Shown here in pieces: positions 47,601 through 54,111 of a stretch of DNA of 64,000 nt. How positions within the stretch are numbered: the first letter of the stretch is position 1; each line of letters begins with the position of its first letter. The stretch lies in NCBI GenBank assembly GCA_035384605.1, contig DAOOIV010000003.1:62001-126000 (forward strand). Reading direction: 5' to 3'. The notes below the pieces were generated by a model. It ran no database searches, was not told where the DNA came from, and saw only the letters and a list, made by a program, of their open reading frames with translations. Source of the stretch: Phycisphaerae bacterium. GTDB lineage: Bacteria; Planctomycetota; Phycisphaerae; UBA1845; PWPN01. A program made the position numbers and the translations under genes.

Positions 47601-48185
47601 GGCATACGAAGCCAAGGCGCTTACTGTGTTGTCCACGCCGCTGCCGACCGCGGACCAGGTAAAACCGTCCCACGCGGCCATGCGGTTGGCGGCCGACCCC
47701 CCGGCCGTGGTGAACGATCCCCCGGCGTACAAGACTCCGTTATAGACGGCCAGCGCGTTGATCGTGTTGTTTGTCCCGCTGCCGACCGCAGACCAGGCCG
47801 TACCGTTCCATCTGGCGATGCGGTTGGCCGTTGATCCTCCAGCTCGAGTGAATGATCCCCCCGCATACAAGGCTCCGTCATAGACCGCCAAGGCGTAGAC
47901 GTACCCGTTCATTCCCGCATCGAGCGCGGACCAGCTCGTCCCGTCCCACTTGGCGATGCAATATGCCTCTTGCCCCCCCGCCGTCGTGAACCACCCTCCT
48001 GCGTAGATCGCCCCGTCATACTCCGCCAATGCGTAGATGGCTGCCGTCGTTCCGGTACCGAGTCTGTCCCAGTACGGCGGGCACTGCGCATACACCGAGC
48101 CCGGCCCAACGGACAAACACCCGCTGAGCCAGACACCCAGGGTTACAACGGCCGCACCAAACGTGCGGACAACGCTACGCGCCAT
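44694..48185 (-). CDS. 1163-residue surface protein: 14 propeller-type repeats, four InlB-like repeats, DUF11
   Basis: The product (ATG 48185, GGAG 6 bases upstream) has a signal peptide ending LSGC or VYAQC, so lipidation is possible. Residues about 49-685 are 14 near-identical 46-residue repeats (unit SALAVYDGVLYAGGSFTTAGG...WDGTSWSAVGSG; repeat 7 is longer, repeat 14 truncated). Residues about 687-975 are four 72-residue InlB-type repeats (TVTFAAGAHGSL..., FTGWTGDYVG.DNPLTITNV). A DUF11 domain (about 985-1105) and a C-terminal tail (GCGLIGVAPAFAFPGFYLLHRHRRRG) follow. The tail, a Cys-Gly, hydrophobic segment and Arg cluster, looks like a sorting or anchoring signal distinct from PEP-CTERM. 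Function unknown; adhesin or surface-layer roles are possible. Confidence 0.85.
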   Translation of the reverse strand: MARSVVRTFGAAVVTLGVWLSGCLSVGPGSVYAQCPPYWDRLGTGTTAAIYALAEYDGAIYAGGWFTTAGGQEAYCIAKWDGTSWSALDAGMNGYVYALAVYDGALYAGGSFTRAGGSTANRIARWNGTAWSAVGSGTNNTINALAVYNGVLYAGGSFTTAGGSAANRMAAWDGFTWSAVGSGVDNTVSALASYAGVLYVGGSFTTAGGAAANRIAGWDGVSWFALDSGVGNTVSALAVHNGLLYVGGAFTTAGGAAASRIATWNGAAWSTVGSGVNNTVSALVSYDGVLYAGGSFTTAGGAAANRIATWDGVVWSPVGSGVSSTVRALAVHNGILYVGGSFTSAGGQIAYYIATWNGPGWTWSAVGGGVSANGTSSAVYALTLYNDVLYVGGQFTTAGSLTANRVARWNGTTWAAVGSGTNGNVNALAVYDGALYAAGSFTTAGGQAANNIAKWNGSIWSAVGSGVDNAVSALAVSNGVLYVGGAFTTAGGAPADYIAAWDGASWSAVGSGVNNAVSVLADYDGVLYAGGAFTMAGGAPASYIAAWDGAGWTAVGGGVNNTVGALAVHDGALYVGGTFTTAGGSAANRIARWNGIAWSALGSGVNNAVVALGVYGGALYAGGSFTSAGGSAAARIAKWNGTAWSALGSGLNSTVRALAAYDGVLYAGGSFSTAGGWPANYIASWAEHTVSFAAGGNGSLVGDTLQVVGQDCSTTSVTAVPNVGYHFTGWTGDYVGSANPLTLTNVTGDMNITAQFAINTYTVTFAAGAHGSLAGTVMQTVNHGDNCSAVTAVPNANCNFTGWTGDYVGSDNPLTITNVTADMTVTANFASDTYTVTFLAGPQGSLLGTTVQTVDHGANCTAVTAVPSAGHRFAGWTGDYIGNDNPLTVTHVTANMTITANFGSRIHTVTFEAGEHGSLQGDTRQEVDYLADCTAVTAVADPGYYFIGWTGDYVGNDNPLAITSVSTDMVISANFADHPPPSNVPPAPRLVVEIASNEPGNNVVCKMDDELSFLLHVGNIGDRDATDVRVVISLPENVEFVNARVRDDIAARGTPENARLADLQVVLTIGSLGAGETVVIDMVLRVTSSGRGMIAPVVSCAELPGETPAGQPAVFDVRAGGGASASRSNSAAGCGLIGVAPAFAFPGFYLLHRHRRRGAGRVR
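45255..46127 (-). repeat. Four InlB-like coding repeats of about 216 bp
   Basis: Four tandem units in the repeat-protein gene, each encoding about 72 residues with a conserved FTGWTGDYVG core and one Cys (NCSAVTAV-type). Units 2-4 are most alike. Confidence 0.8.
46131..48041 (-). repeat. Fourteen 138-bp tandem coding repeats
   Basis: Each 46-codon unit encodes LAVYDGVLYAGGSFTTAGG then W.G..WSAVGSG. High identity between neighbours suggests recent expansion and possible length variation by recombination. Confidence 0.88.
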
Positions 48186-48548
48186 CACCCGCTCCGAAAA
48201 AACCTGCCCCGCACCTACGACGCGCTCGATCGATGGGTCATTGGGTCGGACGACCCGCTGCCATGGCAACAGCCAAGGCAGGGCGCATACGGAGTCTGCC
48301 TTCCGTGGTCGTTACTGAGGCTTTTGCTGCATCGGCCAACGTCTGTCATGGGTTGAATTCCCGAAGTAAAGTCATGGACCTGTCCGATAAGGTCCGCGTC
48401 GACCGCCCGCTTGTTAGCGATATTCCAGGACTATGCGAGGACGCAGCGTCGGTCAAAGGGAATTCGCCAATGTGCCAGGCAGTTGGTTTCTGATAGGTCT
48501 TTACTCATCGGGGACTTGTACGGAGCCGCATAAGAGCGCCGGTTGGCG
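48186..48548. other. Intergenic region between the repeat protein and LacI genes
   Basis: 363 bases that must hold the repeat-protein promoter, since both flanking genes run on the minus strand. I recognised no -10/-35 pair, hairpin or operator-like palindrome in it. Confidence 0.4.
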
Positions 48549-49670
48549 TCACTTGCTCGCGGAAACGGGGTGAAAACCGTCCGGCACCGGACAGGTACCC
48601 GCCGGCGTGACTCGGGGAGGCAACACGATGGTCTTGAACCTCGAAGTGCCTGCTTGTGACATCTCGAGCAACTTCTTCGTCGCCAGGATCCCCACTTCCT
48701 CCCATGACACGTCCACGGTGGTGATCGCGGGCATGGGTTCGTTGCGCCACAAAGAACAGTCGCAGCCGACAAGATCAAAATCCTCGGTCGGCTTCATCCC
48801 GCATCTCACGAGGCCGAGCAGCGATCCCACCGAAGAGACGGAATCCACGGCAAACAGCCCGTCGGCCGCCACCCGTTTCATTCGCGAAGCCACGGTGCCG
48901 GCGGCGCTCTGTTCGTTCACCGCCAGAGGTAGCTGAATGATCCTTACTGTTGCCCCCGCTTCTTCGGCGGCGCGCTTGAAGCCTTCCAGCCGCAGGCGGT
49001 GAATGTCCCTGATGCTCTTGTAGCATACTAGAGCCAGTCTTTTCCTCCCACGACTAATGAGCAGCCGTCCGGCGGTTTCGCCGATCGCCCTGTTATCTAC
49101 GTCGATCGCGTTTGTCGGCCAGGCCGAGAGCTTGTGAGGGAACACAACTACCAGCCTTTGTGCTGCTTTCAGACGCGAGCGGATCAGCCGCTCCAACGGG
49201 GGGTTCGGCGTCCGGACGACGGCGCCAAGCACCCCCCCGCCGATGATTCGCTCCACCGTAGCGATACCCGCTTCCGGATCGCTCGGGTCGATGGCTGCTA
49301 CCACGGGGTAAAGACCCTCGTCCGTGGCCGTCCGCATCGCTCCCGCGAGCAGCATGCCTTCGAATGCCCAGAGGTGCCAACTGCTGGGGTCCTGTGAGCC
49401 GCCAAAATCCCGGATGACCAGTAAGAAGAACAACGAAGTCTTGGTCGGCAGCCCGGCCGCAAACAGGTTGGCCCGATAGCCCAACCGTTCGGCGCAACGA
49501 CGCACTTTCTCTACCGTGTCGGCTCGGAACTGCTTGATATACTCCTCACGCCCCGAGAGAACCAGTGAGGCGGTCGCGATCGAGACCCCCGCCCGCTCGG
49601 CTACGTGAGCCAACGTGGTCCGCGGCGCGGGCCGGTGACTGACTCTCACATCGGCATGTGGTTCGGACAT
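48549..49670 (-). CDS. LacI-family transcriptional regulator
   Basis: The 373-residue product has a LacI helix-turn-helix (residues 18-75; TTLAHVAERAGVSIATASLVLSG, EKVRRCAERLGYRAN) with the hinge-helix equivalent LFAAGL, then a periplasmic-binding-protein sugar domain (FFLLVIRDFGG, GVLGAVVRTPN, VDNRAIGETAGRLLISRGRKRLALVC, FDLVGCDC, ITTVDVSWEEVGILATKKLLEM). LacI proteins bind CG- or TG-centred palindromes and usually repress carbohydrate genes until sugar binds. The triplicated CTAAAATGTTTTAG is a strong candidate operator, one copy lying 430 bases upstream over the -10 of the next promoter. ATG 49670 is chosen with GGGGG 6 bases upstream; ATG 49712 is an alternative. The ligand is unknown. 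Confidence 0.92.
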   Translation of the reverse strand: MSEPHADVRVSHRPAPRTTLAHVAERAGVSIATASLVLSGREEYIKQFRADTVEKVRRCAERLGYRANLFAAGLPTKTSLFFLLVIRDFGGSQDPSSWHLWAFEGMLLAGAMRTATDEGLYPVVAAIDPSDPEAGIATVERIIGGGVLGAVVRTPNPPLERLIRSRLKAAQRLVVVFPHKLSAWPTNAIDVDNRAIGETAGRLLISRGRKRLALVCYKSIRDIHRLRLEGFKRAAEEAGATVRIIQLPLAVNEQSAAGTVASRMKRVAADGLFAVDSVSSVGSLLGLVRCGMKPTEDFDLVGCDCSLWRNEPMPAITTVDVSWEEVGILATKKLLEMSQAGTSRFKTIVLPPRVTPAGTCPVPDGFHPVSASK

Positions 49671-50327
49671 CCGAAACCCCCAGGCGATCGCGGATGCCCG
49701 CCAATCGCTCATCTCCTATCCCATACTTCTATCGTTTCAGGCGCCGGACATCAACGCTTGCCCCGGCCGACCGGCGACCGGAGTTATAGACACTTTGACG
49801 CGCGATTGGGCAGTGCCCGCTTGCCCCGGCCGAATCCGGATCCCGGGCAGCTACGCGGCGACGTCATCGGTAGCTTGCTTTCCACCGCCTCTTGCCGCCC
49901 GGCCCTGCGATGCCGGCCCGCGCGTCTCGGCCTTCCGGACAAACGCGGGCCAACACGCGCAACCCATTGGGCGAACACGGCTAAGGGTTCATGACGGCGC
50001 GGTCCCATGTTCCCGCGCGTCGTGACAGGTTTGTCCAAAGTGGATATTCTGCAGGCCTCCCAGGCTCTTGGTTTCGCTTGACACGCCCCCCAATCCTTAA
50101 CTAAAATGTTTTAGAACGTAATCTACTCTTGACGGAACAGGCAAAAGCGGCTAACCTGTACTGTTGTGGAACAGGCCGGAAGCCCGGCCGACTCATCGTA
50201 AGGTTCCTAACTGAGGTTGTTGTTGGACAGCCGGCGGATCGTCATCTCAAGCACAGCACCCGGAGGCGATCGGGTCGGCCAAAGGGCGCGAAGTGCGACG
50301 GCACTGATAAAGTGGGAGGGCTGATGC
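49671..50327. other. Divergent regulatory region, including leader
   Basis: 657 bases between the LacI gene and the secreted dockerin gene. It holds the promoter/operator at 50078-50114, a 16-bp direct repeat CGCTTGCCCCGGCCGA (49755-49770 and 49818-49833), and a leader of about 200 bases that contains no recognisable riboswitch. Confidence 0.6.
50078..50114 (+). promoter_or_regulatory. Promoter with LacI-type operator over the -10
   Basis: TTGACA (50078-50083), an 18-base spacer and TAAAAT (50102-50107) form a good sigma-70-like promoter. The palindrome CTAAAATGTTTTAG (50101-50114) covers the -10, the arrangement of a classic repressor site. Drives the gene at 50328, with a leader of about 215 bases. 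Confidence 0.75.
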
Positions 50328-52196
50328 ATGCAATTGGGTTTTCTGGCAAAAGCCAAAGTCCTGGTGGTTGGCTGTTCCGTCTTGTATCTCGTCGTTCCGG
50401 CATGGGGTCAGGAGTCATGGACCTATGTCGACAGCTCCGGCTTCAAGGCCTTTGATACGCCTTGGCCCGCGACCAACGGCGTGCTCAATCGGCCGTTATC
50501 GAACTACCACACTTGGGGTGACATACGCCGGGTAAAAGTGAATAGCATGGTGGTTGATCTCGAAGGCCGGGTGTATGCCGCTTGCACGAATCTCAATAAC
50601 AACGGCAGTAGCCCGGGCGGCGTGACCATTTTCAATACCGATGGCAGCCGCATTGACATAGATCTGTCGCCCGCGACGTTCGGCTCAGGTGTCGACGAGA
50701 ACCTGCCGGGCGCCGTTACTAAGCTTGTCTTGGCTGGTGACGGAAAGGTATACGGGTTACAAAACTGGTTAGAGGTCAGCTTCGCTTACGCCGCAGGCAC
50801 CGTGAGCCGGATCCTGCGGTTCAATGCGGACGGCTCGGTTGATGTCATCAAGGAATACAGCCCCCTTGTGACGAGTACCAACGGCGAATGGGTCAACAAA
50901 ATCGGCGGTTTGACGGTCGGGGGCGACGGATATCCCTATTGGTGGTTCGCAGGTGCAACCTGGGGAACGGGCAATGCCTATTGGAAGCAACACGTTCTGT
51001 GGCGGTACAATCTTGTGACAGCCCAGGTCGAGGAGTTTCCCCTGGCCTCCTTGGATCCTCAAGGCACCGATGGTGCCGAACAACCCAACAGAATGCTCAA
51101 TTTCGAATACGTGGGCACCGGCATTGGCAGTGATTTCGCGAGTTACTTCACGGTGTTGGGCGGCCTCGGCGGCGCCAGGTGGGTTGCGGACGCCATCCGC
51201 TGGAACGCACATCGCTCCTTCGATGTCCCCGGGGCAGTGGCCGACGCCGGCTGGGGACGAGACTGGTGCACGGCGACGGCCTATGACAAGGTTAGCAGAA
51301 GGCTTTGGGCCGGCGGCCGGGGGACCGGGTACGCCGATCCGGATCCGGTCAAGCAGGGCACCAATATCATGACGATGTGGTGGAACGACATGATTGGCGA
51401 CCTCGGGCTTTACCACCGGGACAACGAGGGCTTTCTCAGCATGAGCGGAAACCTGAGTTGGCACGTCAACGATAACGATCCGCAAACAAGCGGTGTCGGA
51501 AATGGCGGACCCTATTGGATCACCGCTTTGGCGGCCAACTCCGGAGGCTCGGCTTGGCTTTCAATCGGCGGCCAGATCGCCAACAGCAAGAAGCCCGGTG
51601 ACGGCAACTACACTTTCGCAGGCCCATGGGGCTTGGTGGGAGAAGTATACAAAATGGAGGTCGACACAAGCAGCACGCCTGTCCTCACGAGGACCGACAT
51701 GGGACGGCCCCATAGCGCCCATCCAACCGACTCGATTAACGAAAACCAGGTTGTGGCGCTGGCCTTTGGGCTGGACAAAGTCTACGCTCTGGTTCTCGAT
51801 CTTGTTAACGGCGCTTACAGCCTCTATGTCGAGGACAATCCGGACAAGCCGTTTAAGGGTGCCTGCTGCATGCCTTCTGGATGTATCGAGGTGGCTCAAA
51901 ACCAGTGCCCCGGCGAGTTCCAGGGTATTGGAACCGATTGTGACTCCATCAACTGCAGTTGCCGAACTTGCCACGACCCGTTTGCGGATGCTGATGGTGA
52001 CGGCGACGTCGATCAGACGGACTTTGCCGTCATCCAGATGTGCTTCACCGGTCAGGATGGCGGCGTACCGAATGCGCCTTGCCGCTGCGATTGCTATAAC
52101 CGCGATAATGATGAGGACGTTGATGCCAATGACTTGGCGCTCTGGATGCTTTGCGCTTCGGGTCCCGGCATTCCAGCGGACAAGGACTGCGATTGA
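50328..52196 (+). CDS. Secreted beta-rich protein with dockerin-like tail, likely LacI target
   Basis: The 622-residue product (ATG 50328, GGGAGG 7-9 bases upstream) has a signal peptide (LVVGCSVLYLVVPAWGQ), a large Gly- and Trp-rich beta domain (residues 25-500; WWFAGATWGTGNAYWKQHVLWRYN, VSRILRFNADGSV, ITALAANSGGSAWLSIGG) suggestive of a propeller, a Cys-rich patch (CCMPSGCIEVAQNQCPG, CDSINCSCRTC), and dockerin-like loops DADGDGDVDQTDF and NRDNDEDVDANDL. No catalytic motif is recognisable. It is adjacent to the LacI gene and the operator sits on its promoter, so it is the best candidate for the primary regulated gene. Confidence 0.8.
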   Translation: MQLGFLAKAKVLVVGCSVLYLVVPAWGQESWTYVDSSGFKAFDTPWPATNGVLNRPLSNYHTWGDIRRVKVNSMVVDLEGRVYAACTNLNNNGSSPGGVTIFNTDGSRIDIDLSPATFGSGVDENLPGAVTKLVLAGDGKVYGLQNWLEVSFAYAAGTVSRILRFNADGSVDVIKEYSPLVTSTNGEWVNKIGGLTVGGDGYPYWWFAGATWGTGNAYWKQHVLWRYNLVTAQVEEFPLASLDPQGTDGAEQPNRMLNFEYVGTGIGSDFASYFTVLGGLGGARWVADAIRWNAHRSFDVPGAVADAGWGRDWCTATAYDKVSRRLWAGGRGTGYADPDPVKQGTNIMTMWWNDMIGDLGLYHRDNEGFLSMSGNLSWHVNDNDPQTSGVGNGGPYWITALAANSGGSAWLSIGGQIANSKKPGDGNYTFAGPWGLVGEVYKMEVDTSSTPVLTRTDMGRPHSAHPTDSINENQVVALAFGLDKVYALVLDLVNGAYSLYVEDNPDKPFKGACCMPSGCIEVAQNQCPGEFQGIGTDCDSINCSCRTCHDPFADADGDGDVDQTDFAVIQMCFTGQDGGVPNAPCRCDCYNRDNDEDVDANDLALWMLCASGPGIPADKDCD

Positions 52197-52280
52197 AGCG
52201 GCGCGAGTCGCCCCCTGGCACTGGTTGGCGGTCATGCGGTTGACGGGGCACAAGTTTCATCCTCCCTTCTGTCTGTGTCC

Positions 52281-52317
52281 AAGCCGAGCCTCCCGGTTTC
52301 TACGGGCGGCTCGGCTT
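52281..52317 (+). terminator. Terminator hairpin after the dockerin-like gene
   Basis: AAGCCGAGCC (52281-52290) pairs perfectly with GGCTCGGCTT (52308-52317), with an inner CCCG/CGGG stem. No T-run follows. Confidence 0.7.
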
Positions 52318-52688
52318 GCTTCACGATCTGAGCCATGGGGTTCCGGCACGGCGGGCCCGTCCCAGGCAAAGGATCGGGCGGCTTCACCAAATGGGGTGTC
52401 CTGGTTTTCCCGGCCGGGTCTTGGCAGGCGGCCTGCCGTCGGCCTTGATCGCGATGGCAGGTTCGGATGAGCCGCCCTTATCAGAAGATGCGAACAGGCT
52501 TCCCGACATCGATGGGCAAGGTTGCCGTAAAGACTTGTCCGAAAATGTTTTGTGAAACCGGCTCATCCGCCGCCGGCGTCGGGCGCCTGCGAAAGCGCCC
52601 GGGTGATCCGTGTATGGGTATGGGCTCCGGCAGAGCTCGTGCAACCTGCGGCCCCCAAAGGCTCGCGACCCTGTCCGGAACATCAAAA

Positions 52689-52702
52689 CTAAAATGTTTT
52701 AG
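52689..52702. promoter_or_regulatory. LacI-type operator upstream of the PEP-CTERM gene
   Basis: Third copy of CTAAAATGTTTTAG, ending 14 bases upstream of the -35 of the 52717 promoter. A degenerate core copy lies 149 bases further upstream. Confidence 0.7.
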
Positions 52703-52716
52703 TAGCCAAAAAGAGC

Positions 52717-52745
52717 TTGACCTGAAACCGGTTTGCGGGTAAATT
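52717..52745 (+). promoter_or_regulatory. Sigma-70-like promoter of the PEP-CTERM gene
   Basis: TTGACC (52717-52722), 17-base spacer, TAAATT (52740-52745). Leads to a leader of about 315 bases before ATG 53069. Confidence 0.6.
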
Positions 52746-53068
52746 ACACGTCAGAGGCGAATGGCCTGCCCGCCGGTCTGGCGGACCGCCATCTCGAGGA
52801 GGTCGGAAAAGCTTTCCCCGAGAATCGCCCGCAATCGGAATCGCTGATGCGTTCACGGCACGAGCCATTGTCGTGCTGATCGGATGGAAATGGTTGGTAG
52901 GCGATCCGTTCCTGTCAGATGTGGTGTTAACGCGAGGTTCATGCGAGCAGGCCCAAGGCAGACCTTGGCGTTTGAAAGGCGGTATTCCTCGAAAACAATC
53001 CGTTGTTTCTCGTTATCATGGCGGCGAAAAGGTTCAGAAGCAGATCTTGTGAAGAGAAGGAGGTCCAA

Positions 53069-53998
53069 ATGAGGAAAGGCATCATTGCACTGTTGTGCTG
53101 CGGGTTCGTGCTCGCAAGCTCGGCCATGGCCGCCCCGGTCTATGTGAAGACCTGGGATTTCGAGGACGGGACGGTAGGACAGCCGCACCCCGACTGGAAC
53201 GCGGGCACGGTGCAGAAAAACGGGCCGTATAGTGGCACGCCGTACCCCAAAGGCAATCGCCTGTACACCGGCGACAACGTGGCATCCTGGCATACGCTGG
53301 CGCAGCCGACCAACAGCTTCATCTACACAACGCAGATGTGGACGGATGCCGGCAACATCAATGGCATCCGCAAGGCCGGTATGGGCTACCGGTATGCAGG
53401 CACGACCCACGAAGTCTGGTTCGAGGGCGATGACCAAGGCGGTTGGCCCGCCAATGCGCCGTCCCGAACGCGTTTCGGCGACTCCTGGCTGCCGAACCCC
53501 CGGCCCGGAACCGAGGACCAATGGGACAACTATCAGTGGCAGGGCGGCGGCGGCCGAAGGCTGGAACGGAGCACGCTCGACGGCGCGACCAACCTCGGCA
53601 GTCACTATCTGCCCTCGTTGAATACCCCCGGCGTGCCGGACTGGGAGTTCCCGCAGTTCGCCGAGATCGAGCTGATGATCAAGTACAATACGCCGGACAA
53701 CCCCGGCACGGTCGAATTGTGGTTCCGCTCGTTGAATTACAACGCGACTCGTTCTGCGCAGGATCAGTGGCTCCGGCTCGGTTGGGGCGGTTACGCCGGT
53801 GCCAACTACTACGACTTTATTCTCGGCATCAACCCGGCGACCAATGATTATTGGGAAATCGACCGGATCAAGCTCGGCGGCGGTTCCGCTTGGTCGCAGG
53901 CTGCCTACGACAACGTTTATTTCCAGTCGATCCCCGAGCCGACGACCCTGGGTCTGCTGCTCCTGGGCGCTGTCCCCACGCTGCGCCGCCGCCGCTGA
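53069..53998 (+). CDS. PEP-CTERM exported protein
   Basis: The 309-residue product (ATG 53069, GGAGGT 5 bases upstream) has a signal peptide (IIALLCCGFVLASSAMA), a beta-sandwich-like domain (residues 20-280; VYVKTWDFEDGTVG, GIRKAGMGYRYAGTTHEVWFEGD, AEIELMIKYNTPDNPGTVELWFRSLNY), and the PEP-CTERM tail IPEPTTLGLLLLGAVPTLRRRR. The domain resembles PEP-CTERM proteins found across planctomycetes, without enzymatic motifs. Terminator at 54037-54072. It belongs to the inferred LacI regulon via the operator at 52689, and no exosortase is in the window. Confidence 0.88.
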   Translation: MRKGIIALLCCGFVLASSAMAAPVYVKTWDFEDGTVGQPHPDWNAGTVQKNGPYSGTPYPKGNRLYTGDNVASWHTLAQPTNSFIYTTQMWTDAGNINGIRKAGMGYRYAGTTHEVWFEGDDQGGWPANAPSRTRFGDSWLPNPRPGTEDQWDNYQWQGGGGRRLERSTLDGATNLGSHYLPSLNTPGVPDWEFPQFAEIELMIKYNTPDNPGTVELWFRSLNYNATRSAQDQWLRLGWGGYAGANYYDFILGINPATNDYWEIDRIKLGGGSAWSQAAYDNVYFQSIPEPTTLGLLLLGAVPTLRRRR

Positions 53999-54036
53999 GG
54001 CGATAGACCAAACCTGGGTCATTTAACCTGAATGAG

Positions 54037-54072
54037 AAGGGGCGCGGGTGGTATCCCGCGTCCCTTTGTTTT
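54037..54072 (+). terminator. Intrinsic terminator after the PEP-CTERM gene
   Basis: AAGGGGCGCGGG (54037-54048) pairs with CCCGCGTCCCTT (54055-54066), with one G-T pair and a 6-base loop, followed by TGTTTT. Confidence 0.8.
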
Positions 54073-54111
54073 GCGCCCGGATGGGCTTGACACGGTGATC
54101 GCGTAGATCGG

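Larger units (their letters stand above)
52197..53068. other. 872-bp regulatory intergenic region
   Basis: No gene was found. It contains the terminator hairpin at 52281-52317, a second hairpin CGGGCGC/GCGCCCG (52580-52586 with 52595-52601), a degenerate operator core AAAATGTTTT (52542-52551), a perfect operator (52689-52702), a promoter (52717-52745) and a long leader of about 320 bases. Confidence 0.65.

Noticed and set aside
46131..48041. Regular 138-bp array as a CRISPR or satellite
   Set aside because: Unit is in frame and encodes a consistent 46-residue repeat within a single long gene, so it is a coding repeat.
49755..49833. 16-bp direct repeat CGCTTGCCCCGGCCGA as an operator
   Set aside because: Direct rather than inverted, GC-rich like its surroundings, and not found elsewhere between genes; probably coincidental.
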